From Martinezella multihospitum (GTDB taxonomy: Bacteria > Pseudomonadota > Alphaproteobacteria > Rhizobiales > Rhizobiaceae), in contig NZ_FMAG01000004.1 of NCBI RefSeq assembly GCF_900094585.1, positions 620,001-684,000 of the forward strand: a stretch of DNA of 64,000 nucleotides, given 5' to 3'. The translations under genes were made by a program, and so were the position numbers. Positions 16,857 to 25,194 of this stretch are shown here, in pieces. The notes under the pieces are model-generated. The model did not search any database. It was given only the letters and a program-made list of their open reading frames with translations, and had not been told where the DNA came from. The first letter of the stretch is position 1. Each line of letters opens with the position of its first letter.

Positions 16857-18427
16857 GCCATGCTCCAGGCTGTGATATCGTAGGGTGCTTGCCAGCCGAG
16901 GGAACGGAAGGTGCCGCTTTCCCAGCCGTCTTCGGGTGCCCCCACGAACGCGATCCTGCCATTGTCGAGGATCATCAGGCGGGTAGCCAGATCGTCGACC
17001 AATTCCAGATCGTGCGAGATCAGCATGACCGCCCGCCCCGAAGACTGCATCGACGAGATGAAAAGCTCCAGCATTTGCCGGCCTTTGATGTCCCTGCTCA
17101 AAAGCGGCTCGTCGATGATAGCAACAAGCGCGCCGGTCGCGTCGGCGCAGGCGAGCCCCAGCAAGGCTTGCTGGCGGACCGAAAGAGCAAACGGATTGGC
17201 CTCCGCCAGGTCGGAAAGTGCGTAGCGCTCCAGCGCTGCCTTGGCGCGCGCAACGACGGCGGGGTCGCTCGACGATGCGCTAGACGCCGTAATGGCAAAG
17301 ATCACCTCGCCGAGTACGGTCATGTTGAACAGGATATGGCGCATGTTCTGGGGAATGTAGGCGATCTTGCGCGCCCGCGCCGCGACAGACCAGTCATCGG
17401 CCTTTGTCCCGTCGAGAAGGATGGAACCCGAGGTGGTTTTCACCAGCCCGAGGATCGATTTGAACAGTGTCGTCTTGCCGGCACCGTTGCGCCCGATGAG
17501 CGCCAGCACTTCTCCAGCCCGGACATCGAAACTGACCTCCTTCAATACGGGGTTGCCGCGCGAGCGCGAAAGCTGGCTCGTCAGCCCCGAAACGGTCAAC
17601 AGCGGACGACCCGGCTCAACGATCTGCCGCGCCGGCCGGGCGCGCATCGGCGGCAAAATGCCAGCGTCGATCCAGGCGGCATCCTGCCCAAGCACCGTCT
17701 GCGGCGGCATGCTCGGAGAGACACCGCCGCGACGCAACAGGGCAATGCTGTCTATTACGGAGCGGAGTGCCAAAGGGTCCTGCTCCGAGATCAGCAACGT
17801 CGGGGTGCTGTCCAGCACTTTCAGCAGGATATTGGACAACCGCACACGCGCGGCCGGATCGAGCCCGGTCGTCGGTTCGTCCAGCACCAGGATCGATGGG
17901 CTCGAGACGATCGCCGCAGCAATGGTGACCATTCGCCGTTCACCCCCCGAAAGGGTCAGAACCCGACGGCCGCTCAAGGCCTGCAGCTCGAATTCGGCCA
18001 TCAGTTCGGTCAGCCGATCTCGGATCGCGTTTCGCTCGACACCCTTGTTTTCCAGCGGAAAGGCGATGACATCCTCGACGCAGATATCCCAAAGCTGATC
18101 TTCGCTATTTTGCGACACGAAGCCAATCGTGCCGAACAGCTCCTTTTTTGTGAAGGAAAGCAGCGGGCGGCCAGCAAGCTCCACCTGCCCGGAGAATTCG
18201 GCAACTGGAATAAGGCGCGGAATCAGGCCCGCGGCAGCGCCGAGCAAGGTCGACTTGCCGCTGCCGGCTTCGCCACAGACGAGGAGCCGTTGCCCCTCGT
18301 CAAGCATAAAATTGGTTTCGGCAAGCACCGGTGCGGCGCCGCCGAAACCGATCGTCAGATTGGCAATATTGAGCACTTGTTGATCCAGATCGGGTTCAGA
18401 AGCGCTTGAAACCGGCGGGATGCGCAC
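16853..18427 (-). CDS. ecfA: ECF importer fused double ATPase
   Basis: This 524-residue protein joins two ABC ATPase domains. The first half (about 15-245) has Walker A GEAGSGKST, the EcfA-type Q-loop QNSEDQLW, the signature LSGGERRM and Walker B LVLDEP. The second half (about 275-520) has Walker A GRNGAGKTT and Q-loop YIPQNMRHILF. Its signature is changed to LSVRQ and its Walker B reads VAIIDEP. One of the two composite ATP sites may therefore be weak, a known asymmetry in ABC proteins. The assigned GTG start at 18427 overlaps the S-component gene by 32 bases; a later start such as the GTG near 18376 is possible. Confidence 0.88.
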   Translation of the reverse strand: MRIPPVSSASEPDLDQQVLNIANLTIGFGGAAPVLAETNFMLDEGQRLLVCGEAGSGKSTLLGAAAGLIPRLIPVAEFSGQVELAGRPLLSFTKKELFGTIGFVSQNSEDQLWDICVEDVIAFPLENKGVERNAIRDRLTELMAEFELQALSGRRVLTLSGGERRMVTIAAAIVSSPSILVLDEPTTGLDPAARVRLSNILLKVLDSTPTLLISEQDPLALRSVIDSIALLRRGGVSPSMPPQTVLGQDAAWIDAGILPPMRARPARQIVEPGRPLLTVSGLTSQLSRSRGNPVLKEVSFDVRAGEVLALIGRNGAGKTTLFKSILGLVKTTSGSILLDGTKADDWSVAARARKIAYIPQNMRHILFNMTVLGEVIFAITASSASSSDPAVVARAKAALERYALSDLAEANPFALSVRQQALLGLACADATGALVAIIDEPLLSRDIKGRQMLELFISSMQSSGRAVMLISHDLELVDDLATRLMILDNGRIAFVGAPEDGWESGTFRSLGWQAPYDITAWSMA

Positions 18428-18968
18428 TCTTCAGAATTTTCAGGGCCGGGATGATCAGAAGTGGCGTGCCGACGACCATCGGGACGATGTCGGACAGGCC
18501 GAGATAGCCAAAACCCCACCAGAACGGGAAAATGCCGAGATAGGCAAGGCTTGCAGACACCGCCGCCACCATAACGAGCCCGACGATAAGGCAAACCACG
18601 GCAATCTTGATCAGCGCGTTGCGATCGAAGACCGTCTTGGCCGGATCGAAGAGCAGCCCGGGCACAAGGCCGGTCAGGCCGACCATGATGCCATCAACGA
18701 GAAGCGAATGCGCAGGTATGAAGGTGCCAGCCAGCAGCGACCAGACGATGGTGCCGAGATAGCCGCAAATCAAGCCGCTGCGCCAGCCGAGCAGAATGCC
18801 GATCACGGATGGCAGAAAGGCGAAAATGCGCCACTGAATGACGCCGGGCACGAGCTGGATTGGATTGGCATAAGCCCAAAGCACACCAGTCGCGGCAGCT
18901 GCCACGATCGAGAGCACGATGGGAAAGAGTGTATTGCCGTCGGTTTGTGAAACGGTCGCTGGTTGCAT
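18396..18968 (-). CDS. ECF importer substrate-binding S component
   Basis: The start is placed at the ATG ending at 18968, behind GAGGG nine bases upstream, giving 190 residues; the frame stays open to 19040. The protein is nearly all membrane helices (PIVLSIVAAAATGVLWAY, FLPSVIGILLGW, GYLGTIVWSLLAGTF, IAVVCLIVGLVMVAAVS). The arrangement of about six helices, with a short AH...LLVDG segment, is that of an ECF S component. It is the specificity subunit of the importer encoded by the next two genes. The substrate is not readable, but the linked phosphoribosyltransferases point to a purine or pyrimidine base. Confidence 0.78.
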   Translation of the reverse strand: MQPATVSQTDGNTLFPIVLSIVAAAATGVLWAYANPIQLVPGVIQWRIFAFLPSVIGILLGWRSGLICGYLGTIVWSLLAGTFIPAHSLLVDGIMVGLTGLVPGLLFDPAKTVFDRNALIKIAVVCLIVGLVMVAAVSASLAYLGIFPFWWGFGYLGLSDIVPMVVGTPLLIIPALKILKSAHPAGFKRF

Positions 18969-19137
18969 GATCTTGGTCCCTCTAAAAAGTAATTTGCGGA
19001 AATTCTCGGAAAACCCAGTGAAATGGCTCTCCGCGATCATTCAGGCGCAGTTTCGCGCTCTCTTATTGACGCATCCGATTACTCAGATCCAGAACTCCAT
19101 CCAATCACGAACGGAGGCCAGGACATCACACTCTACA

Positions 19138-19191
19138 GACCCTCGGGGTCCCCCATAGGCTGCTGCTTCAGCCCCCTAAAACTCACAGGGG
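19138..19191 (-). promoter_or_regulatory. Hairpin cluster in the ECF operon leader
   Basis: Three short hairpins lie end to end. GACCC-TCG-GGGTC is at 19138-19150. GGCTG with a 6-base loop and CAGCC is at 19158-19173. CCCCT with a 9-base loop and AGGGG is at 19173-19191. GGGG (19145-19148) can also pair with CCCC just after it, so alternative folds exist. The element lies about 170 bases ahead of the S-component start in the leftward transcript. I could not match it to a known riboswitch class, so it is a candidate cis-acting RNA only. Confidence 0.4.
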
Positions 19192-19277
19192 CGATGGAGA
19201 AAAGGCCAGCGTAACGCGCAGATTGGAATTGCAATAGCGATGAATTGCCCGCTCACGGAAGTTCTCTCCAACATTCA

Positions 19278-19288
19278 AACGAGGTATA
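19278..19288. promoter_or_regulatory. AACGAGGTATA word, copy 1 (ECF side)
   Basis: This 11-base word recurs at 20255-20265 in the control region between the second phosphoribosyltransferase and the LysR gene. The preceding bases TTCAA are also shared with one gap. It is flanked here by direct repeats of ATTCAAA. A common LysR operator is the simplest explanation. Confidence 0.4.
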
Positions 19289-19428
19289 GGAAATTCAAAT
19301 CATAAAACCACCCATGATTGCATATGGAACCTGATCTAGCACACGCAGCATTGGCAGGCCAATCCAATCATGCGCACGGCGCCCGACGAGTGCGGCAAAG
19401 ATAGCTCAGCAAATCGCCGGCGCCATGC

Positions 19429-20142
19429 TTATATCCGCGCGCCGTCTTTCTGGGCCACGGAACGTTTCCGCCGGATCTGCCCGATAGGCTTGCTGACCGA
19501 AGCGCGATCTTCCGCCCAAGCATCCTTTTCGGTCGCGGCATCCGGCGTCGCCACTCCGTCGACAATATCGAACTGCGGAATGTGGCCCAGACTGGTCACC
19601 AGCTTGGCGTCCTCTCCGAGCAGGTTCCGCCAAGAATGACCCTCGGTCAGAATGGCGCCCGCACCAATTATGTTTGCGCCGGCGCGACGCACGAGCCTGA
19701 TTGCCGCCGCCATGCTGGAACCGGTGGCGATGACATCGTCGACAACGAGAACGCGCCTGCCTTGAAGCAGCTTTATCGACCGGCGATCCAGCAGAAGCCG
19801 CTGCGGCGTTGCGGTCGTGATGGAACGAACATCCTCGACCAAGGCATCCGCAAGGTGAAATTTGGGCGATTTCTGCAAGATTACATATCGGTCGATTCCA
19901 AGGCGCCGCGAGACCTCGATGGCGACGGGGACGCCCAAGGTAGCGCTGCCGACAACGATGTCAGGCCGCAACTGCACAAAATGACGGGCAAGGGCGTCGC
20001 CGACGAGATCTCCGAACCGGATACCCATGTCGATTACCATCAGCAATGCGATTGCTCGCCGATCGCTCAGCTGGACGATCGGCAGGCTGAAATTCTCGTT
20101 GGCAACCTGTACCTGATGGGTTTGCGGGGTCTCCAGATACAT
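19429..20142 (-). CDS. Phosphoribosyltransferase, paralog of the ECF-linked enzyme
   Basis: This 237-residue protein shares the whole core of the enzyme at 15554-16186. Matching segments are LLMVIDMGIRFGDLVG, PDIVVGSATLGVPVAIEVS, VILQKSPKFHLADAL, the PRPP motif RVLVVDDVIATGSSM and LGHIPQF. It differs by a C-terminal extension of about 30 residues rich in Lys and Arg. It lies on the other side of the ECF importer and divergent from a LysR gene, the usual position for a regulated target. Two similar salvage enzymes around one importer suggest either two related bases or a duplication after acquisition. Substrate specificity is not readable. Confidence 0.8.
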   Translation of the reverse strand: MYLETPQTHQVQVANENFSLPIVQLSDRRAIALLMVIDMGIRFGDLVGDALARHFVQLRPDIVVGSATLGVPVAIEVSRRLGIDRYVILQKSPKFHLADALVEDVRSITTATPQRLLLDRRSIKLLQGRRVLVVDDVIATGSSMAAAIRLVRRAGANIIGAGAILTEGHSWRNLLGEDAKLVTSLGHIPQFDIVDGVATPDAATEKDAWAEDRASVSKPIGQIRRKRSVAQKDGARI

Positions 20143-20254
20143 GCTGCGGCCTTCTTGGCACCATTGATTGCATTCAAATTATTGTCTTAATAGAAACTAG
20201 ATCACACAATTTTTTACAACCAACAAAATTCGTCCGGTGTGTTTCCTTTTCTTC

Positions 20255-20265
20255 AACGAGGTATA
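20255..20265. promoter_or_regulatory. AACGAGGTATA word, copy 2 (LysR side)
   Basis: The word overlaps a perfect GGTATACC palindrome (20260-20267) and ends nine bases before the LysR start, a position suited to autoregulation. Its twin lies at 19278-19288 upstream of the ECF operon. Confidence 0.4.
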
Positions 20266-20273
20266 CCTTCCGA

Positions 20274-21218
20274 ATGAGCAGACTTATGTTTTCTCGCTTC
20301 GCACATTACCTCGACGAGATCGCCAACCATGGCTCGATCAGAAAAGCTGCGGAAAAGCTGAATGTGTCGGCTTCGGCGATCAACAAGCAGCTCATCAGCG
20401 CCGAGGAGGAATTCGGTGTTGCCCTGTTCGAGCGCCTGCCGCGCGGCATGCGGCTGACATCGGCGGGCGAATTGCTCGTCAACGGCTACAGGGAATGGAA
20501 TAAAGATCTTTCCCGAATCAAATCCGAGATCGAGGAATTGAAGGGACTACGCCGCGGCGAGGTGAAAATAGCAGCCTCTCAAGAAACCGTGCCCGACTTC
20601 CTGCCCGCGGTGATTGCGCGGTTCACCAAGGATCATCCTCGTATCCGCAATGCGATCGCAGTGGAGGATTCCGATCGTGTGCGACAGCTGGTAAGGGACG
20701 GAGGCGCGGATTTCGGACTGACCTTCAGCCCTCTGCCCCTACCGGGGGTCATTGTTACGCGCTCCGCCGACTTTCATCTCATCGCCATGCTGCCCGCAGA
20801 TCCCGGCACAGAGCAGCCGGACAGCATCTCCATAGGAGAATTCTTCAAGAAGCCGACGATCGTTCCCGATACCAGCAGTCATCTGCGGGATGTCGTCGAC
20901 ATTGCCGCGGCGCGTATCGACATCCGCTTTCAGCCTGTCCTGACGACCAACAGCTTGTCGCTCATGCGGTCCATGGTCCGCGAGGGCTGCGGTTTCGGGG
21001 TTACGGCGATCGCTTCCGGAATGTCCCTCCCGCATGAGGACGGATTGCACTACTCTCGCATAGCCGACAGCGGCTTGCCGCCAATGGTACTTTCCCTGAT
21101 CGTTGATCCCAGGCGCAACCTCTCGATGACATCCATCATTGCCCGCAGATATTTTGAGGAATATCTCGATGAGATCGCAGTTCGAGCTGGAAAGGCATCC
21201 GCCCTTTCATTGGAGTAG
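20274..21218 (+). CDS. LysR family regulator
   Basis: This 314-residue protein has an N-terminal winged helix (FAHYLDEIANHGSIRKAAEKLNVSASAINKQLISAEEEFGVALFERLPRG in the first 60 residues). The C-terminal effector domain begins near GEVKIAASQETVPDFLP, with QPVLTTNSLSLMRSMVREGCGFGV later. It is divergent from the second phosphoribosyltransferase gene, with a 131-base intergenic region, and probably governs it and perhaps the ECF operon. An internal ATG at 20286 is an alternative start because the ribosome site (GAGG at 20258-20261) is rather distant. Confidence 0.9.
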   Translation: MSRLMFSRFAHYLDEIANHGSIRKAAEKLNVSASAINKQLISAEEEFGVALFERLPRGMRLTSAGELLVNGYREWNKDLSRIKSEIEELKGLRRGEVKIAASQETVPDFLPAVIARFTKDHPRIRNAIAVEDSDRVRQLVRDGGADFGLTFSPLPLPGVIVTRSADFHLIAMLPADPGTEQPDSISIGEFFKKPTIVPDTSSHLRDVVDIAAARIDIRFQPVLTTNSLSLMRSMVREGCGFGVTAIASGMSLPHEDGLHYSRIADSGLPPMVLSLIVDPRRNLSMTSIIARRYFEEYLDEIAVRAGKASALSLE

Positions 21219-21596
21219 TCGATCTCCACCTGGACAGGATGCTCCTTGCTCGACGGCGCCATCCATCACGGCGCTACCTCGTCTCTGTCGACCCTTTATC
21301 AATCAAAGATAGCAGCCATCGCATTTTTTACTCTAGCTTGAGATGTCAACGCTCATGTCATTTTCATGAGCAGCAGGCCGGAGCGCCGGCGCGTAGCATT
21401 ATCCATGCATTGCGGAAGTATTCCGAAGGCCGTTAAAGCAAGTGTGGCTCAATCTATTTGGATCGAAGGCGTCGGGGCACCTTGCCGTTGAAGAAAAGGC
21501 AACACACCGAACGAATTTTGATGCTTGCAAAAGTTGCACAAGCTCGCGCCTATAGAGCCAATATCTTCTGCTGCTAATTCTCGAGGTGGCAAGGGA
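21219..21596. other. Intergenic region with one inverted repeat
   Basis: No gene is supported here. A 7-bp perfect inverted repeat, GCTCATG at 21351-21357 and CATGAGC at 21365-21371, encloses a 7-base T-rich loop. It may mark the end of the LysR transcript, although the following bases are not a T-tract. The rest looks AT-richer than the surrounding genes. Confidence 0.5.
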
Positions 21597-22139
21597 ATGG
21601 CGAATGATTATAGCCCATATGAATCCTATAGGAGAGCACGACCGGAGCTTCGCCTCGTTCGTGCGCAAGAACCACATTTCGTTGAATGGCAGACGGAAGA
21701 AATTCCCATGCCAGAAGCTAAGTCATATCTTTTAAGCACGGTCGACGGAACGATCCGGACGGTGATGCTTCCCGCCGGCAACCGGATCGAGCACATCCGT
21801 AAGTTGGTCGGCTCCAGCGGGATCGATGTCGTGCGCATCGCGGACTCCCATCTTCTCTATGCCGATAATAACGGCCTTATCGATGGGCTTTCCAGCATAG
21901 CGGATTTGAAGGGTCACCCCTCGCCGCTGGCCGGCAATCTCCTGATCGTCGGAAAGGATGAAAGCGGCAAAACCGCAAGCGTCAGTGCCGGCATCGACGA
22001 TGTCGCTTCTTGGTTCACGATCATTCGTCCGGTTTTCCTGCCCGTTTTCGAAACTGTGCGCGAATCTCAAATGCTCAGCACGCGCGTCATCCGTCTGGAT
22101 ATTCGCATTGAACGCTCGATCCCGAACATCATCGAATAG
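21597..22139 (+). CDS. DUF3846-like protein
   Basis: The start at ATG 21597 follows GAGG at 21583-21586 and gives 180 residues; the frame is open upstream to 21525. The central part (LLSTVDGTIRTVMLPAGNRIEHIRKLVG, then DSHLLYADNNGLIDGL and PLAGNLLIVGKDE) resembles the DUF3846 layout, in which a small domain ends with an asparagine/glycine-rich strand pair. DUF3846 occurs in many bacterial and phage proteins with no assigned function. The N-terminal 30 residues are Arg- and Tyr-rich. The gene is isolated from its neighbours, convergent with the chemoreceptor gene. Confidence 0.55.
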   Translation: MANDYSPYESYRRARPELRLVRAQEPHFVEWQTEEIPMPEAKSYLLSTVDGTIRTVMLPAGNRIEHIRKLVGSSGIDVVRIADSHLLYADNNGLIDGLSSIADLKGHPSPLAGNLLIVGKDESGKTASVSAGIDDVASWFTIIRPVFLPVFETVRESQMLSTRVIRLDIRIERSIPNIIE

Positions 22140-22318
22140 GGCGCGAGAAGATGCACGATCTCACCGTGCCAATGATCTCACCGCGAACCTTGCTTTTTTC
22201 TTCGACTAAAGAGGCGGGGAAGGCCGCATAGTCCACCTTCCTTTGAAAAGGACAGGCCTCAAAGCATTACTGATGCAATAGCTCGTATGACAGCACGCTT
22301 CCGAAGAAGGTAAAACTG

Positions 22319-24667
22319 TCAGAAATCCTCCCACACTGGACTTGCCGCGGGCGAGGTCTTCCCGAAAGCGGAGCGCAGTCTTTCGCCCAACGCTCTCTGG
22401 CCGGAAAGCTCCGCACCCCCGTTGGAAGTTGCAGGTGCCTTGGCAGACGTTGCAGCTTTCTCCCGTGGAGAAGCCGCCAGCTGCACGACCTTTCCGGCCG
22501 CATGATCCAATTTGAACTGGGCAAGACGTGCGGACAGCGATGAAACCTCGCTCGCCAGCGTATGGGTCGCGGCGTTGGATTCCTCGACCATGGCAGCATT
22601 TTTCTGCGTTGCCTGGTCCATCTGATTGACGGCGGTGTTGATTTCCTGCAGCCCCGTCGATTGCTCTCTCGCCGATTGCACGATCGCCTGCACATTGCTG
22701 TCGATCGATTGCACCTCCTGAACGATCGCGCGAAGCGCCTCTCCCGTCTGGCCGACGAGGCTGACGCCCCTTTTGACCTGATCGCCCGACGAATGGATCA
22801 GGGCCTTGATTTCCTTTGCTGCCGTCGCGGAACGCTGCGCCAACTCCCTGACTTCCTGAGCAACGACCGCAAAGCCCTTGCCGGCCTCGCCCGCACGCGC
22901 GGCCTCGACGCCGGCATTCAGCGCCAGGAGATTGGTCTGGAAGGCGATGTCGTCGATGACGCCGATGATGTTGGAAATGGACTGGGAAGACTGCTCAATG
23001 CCGTTCATGGCCTCGACTGCGCTATGGACGATCTGACCCGATCTCTCGGCATTATCCTTGGTACGGCCGACCAGCGCTGCGACCTCTTCGGCACGCGTGG
23101 TGGAATCCTTGATGGAGGTCGTGATCTCTTCAAGCGCTGCGGCGGTCTCCTCGACCGAGGCTGCCTGCTGCTCCGTTCGCTTGGCCAGATCGTCCGCACC
23201 GGTGCGGATTTCCTCCGATCCGCACTGGATCACCGACGCGTTTTCGGAGAAGGAGATCATGGCGGCCTGCAGCTTCTCGACCGAGGCATTGAAATTGCCG
23301 CGAATTTCATCAAGGGCCGAGGTGAAAGGCTGGTCGAGACGCACGGTCATGTTTCCGTCGGAAAGCTGCACGAGTCCCGTGGCCAACTCACCGACGGCGA
23401 ATTTCACTTCCGCTTCCTGAGCGTCGCTGATACGGGCACGCTCCGCCTGCTCGGCCTCATGTGCGGCTCGGCTGGCTTCGGCCTCTGTTTCAAGCCGGAC
23501 CTTTTCGCGATTGTTTTCCAGCAGGATGTGCAATGAGCGGGAGAGGTCGCCGATTTCGTCGCGGGCCTCTCGATCCCTGAGCGTGACATTCAGATCGCCA
23601 TTGGCAATCTGGTCGGTTTCAGCGATGACATTCTCGATGCGGCGAATGAAGCGCCGGGCGATCAGCCAGCCGGCAAGACCGAGGAGAACGGTGGCGATCG
23701 AGGTCACCGCGATCGCATTTCTGACCACGCTGTTGACCTGCGCGAAAAGCGTGGCTTTCGGCACGGCAACGATCGCGTACCACGATATGGCCTCGGTCAG
23801 CTTTACGGGCTCTGCGATGGCAAAATAGGTGGTGCCGTCAGCGCTGGTGACTTCTCGCTCAGTACCGGGATTGGCGATCAGCCGGTCCCAACCGGCCGTC
23901 TCGGCACCACCGTCCTTTATGTTCTTTCCGATCAGCGCCGCGTCGGGGTGACTAATCATGCCGCCCCCAGCGGTAACCAGGCTCATGAAGCCGGTGCCCA
24001 TCGGGTGAATGGCGGAAATCGCTTTCTGGGCATCGTCAAGGGCCATGTCCAGGCCGGCCACGCCCACAGGCTTTCCACCGATCATGATCGGCTGGGCAAT
24101 GGAGGTCATCAGCACCTGCTTGCCGTCGATCGCATAGGAATAGGGCTCGATGACAACCGTCTTTTGCTGGGTAAAGGGTAGCTGATAATAGTCGCCAGCG
24201 CCGGATACGGTATAGTCCACGAGAGGCACATGGGTGATCTGACCGCCGCTTCGAACCCAGTAGGGAATATAGCGGCCGGTGGCATCATGGCCTTCCTTGC
24301 CGACGAAATCCTTGTCCTTTCCATCGAAGGCATTCGGCTCCCAGCCCGTCCAGACACCAAGCGCCATCGGGTTGCTCGCGAGCATATTCTTCAGGATCGC
24401 GTCGGCAGTTGCCCGGTTCGCATCACCCGCATCCTTCATGGTTGCAAGGATGGTCTCCAGCGAATTGACGACGGCAATCGCCGTGCCGAGGGTCTTTTCC
24501 GATCCGGCCGCGGTCGTGCTGGCAATCTGGCGCATCTGGTCGAGGCTCGATTGGCGAACGGTCGTATAGGCAGAATCAAACAGGATGGCGGAAGCGGCCA
24601 CCGTTGCGATGACACCGCATGCGGCGACTGAGAAAATATTGCGGCTAGTTGCGGATTTCAGAATCAT
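22319..24667 (-). CDS. Methyl-accepting chemotaxis protein with Cache sensor
   Basis: This 782-residue receptor has a first membrane helix at about residues 10-30 (FSVAACGVIATVAASAILF). A periplasmic double-Cache sensor follows at about 35-295 (VWTGWEPNAFDGKDKDF, RYIPYWVRSGGQITHVPLVDYT, VGVAGLDMAL). A second membrane helix (SIATVLLGLAGWLIARRF), a HAMP domain and a further HAMP-like segment come next, then the signalling hairpin with NLLALNAGVEAARAGEAGKG. The C-terminus ends in PVWEDF. This fits the WExF pentapeptide that tethers CheR and CheB in other bacteria, so the receptor can probably be adapted on site. Cache sensors of this layout often bind amino acids or organic acids; the ligand here is unknown. 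Confidence 0.92.
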   Translation of the reverse strand: MILKSATSRNIFSVAACGVIATVAASAILFDSAYTTVRQSSLDQMRQIASTTAAGSEKTLGTAIAVVNSLETILATMKDAGDANRATADAILKNMLASNPMALGVWTGWEPNAFDGKDKDFVGKEGHDATGRYIPYWVRSGGQITHVPLVDYTVSGAGDYYQLPFTQQKTVVIEPYSYAIDGKQVLMTSIAQPIMIGGKPVGVAGLDMALDDAQKAISAIHPMGTGFMSLVTAGGGMISHPDAALIGKNIKDGGAETAGWDRLIANPGTEREVTSADGTTYFAIAEPVKLTEAISWYAIVAVPKATLFAQVNSVVRNAIAVTSIATVLLGLAGWLIARRFIRRIENVIAETDQIANGDLNVTLRDREARDEIGDLSRSLHILLENNREKVRLETEAEASRAAHEAEQAERARISDAQEAEVKFAVGELATGLVQLSDGNMTVRLDQPFTSALDEIRGNFNASVEKLQAAMISFSENASVIQCGSEEIRTGADDLAKRTEQQAASVEETAAALEEITTSIKDSTTRAEEVAALVGRTKDNAERSGQIVHSAVEAMNGIEQSSQSISNIIGVIDDIAFQTNLLALNAGVEAARAGEAGKGFAVVAQEVRELAQRSATAAKEIKALIHSSGDQVKRGVSLVGQTGEALRAIVQEVQSIDSNVQAIVQSAREQSTGLQEINTAVNQMDQATQKNAAMVEESNAATHTLASEVSSLSARLAQFKLDHAAGKVVQLAASPREKAATSAKAPATSNGGAELSGQRALGERLRSAFGKTSPAASPVWEDF

Positions 24668-25194
24668 ATCACCACCTTATTGGGTGGCGTTGCGATCGCG
24701 CGACGCGCCCCCCGCGTGCCTCTGACAGAAATAATATTCCGCAAGCGGCAAACAACGATCCAAGCCGCCTGTATCATCGTGAGACTAGATGTTCTTGATT
24801 AAAAATCGGTATCTCAAGGTATAGATGTCCTCATCAAAGCCTGTGTAACTTTTAGTCACCAATAAAACCCCGGGTCTATTTCTCAGAAATTAATGATTTT
24901 GTCAGAATGAATGCCGAAGATTTGGTATCGCAACGCAAAATTAGAAATATCTATTATATTTCATTTGCGTGATACCATCGCTCGTGGGGTATGGAGAGCA
25001 TCGTTCGCAAACCTGTTTTGCGATGGCGAAACGCAGCCGCATAATAAGCACTGCCCTATGCGGCGGACAAAGAGCCTATTCAAGATCAGACAACGCCGAG
25101 CCAACAGCCGAATTCCGCGATGCACGCTTGTCAGCTCTGGTTCCGAGTGCCATTGGTCTGGAAGCGACAAGTGACGACAACAAGCAGCTTTCAC
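24668..25194. other. Intergenic region between chemoreceptor and asnC
   Basis: This 527-base divergent region holds the promoters of the leftward chemoreceptor gene and the rightward asnC gene. A small hairpin (CCACC, five-base loop, GGGTGG, at about 24673-24688) overlaps the receptor's ribosome site and could affect its translation. The centre is AT-rich. Short open frames within it show no family resemblance and no good ribosome sites. I see no RNA gene. Confidence 0.5.

Larger units (their letters stand above)
18969..19428. other. Long leader/intergenic region before the ECF operon
   Basis: No gene is seen in these 460 bases. Reading left to right they contain the immediate ribosome site of the S component, a cluster of three hairpins at 19138-19191, a direct repeat of ATTCAAA (19273-19279 and 19293-19299, one full repeat every 20 bases), and the 11-base word shared with the LysR upstream region. 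The right edge carries the 3' end of the second phosphoribosyltransferase gene. Confidence 0.6.

Noticed and set aside
19325..19345. GAACCTGATCTAG resembles a conserved TPP riboswitch core
   Set aside because: No CTGAGA-type first half is present, the strand points away from the ECF operon, and the next gene on that strand lies far downstream, so it is most likely chance.
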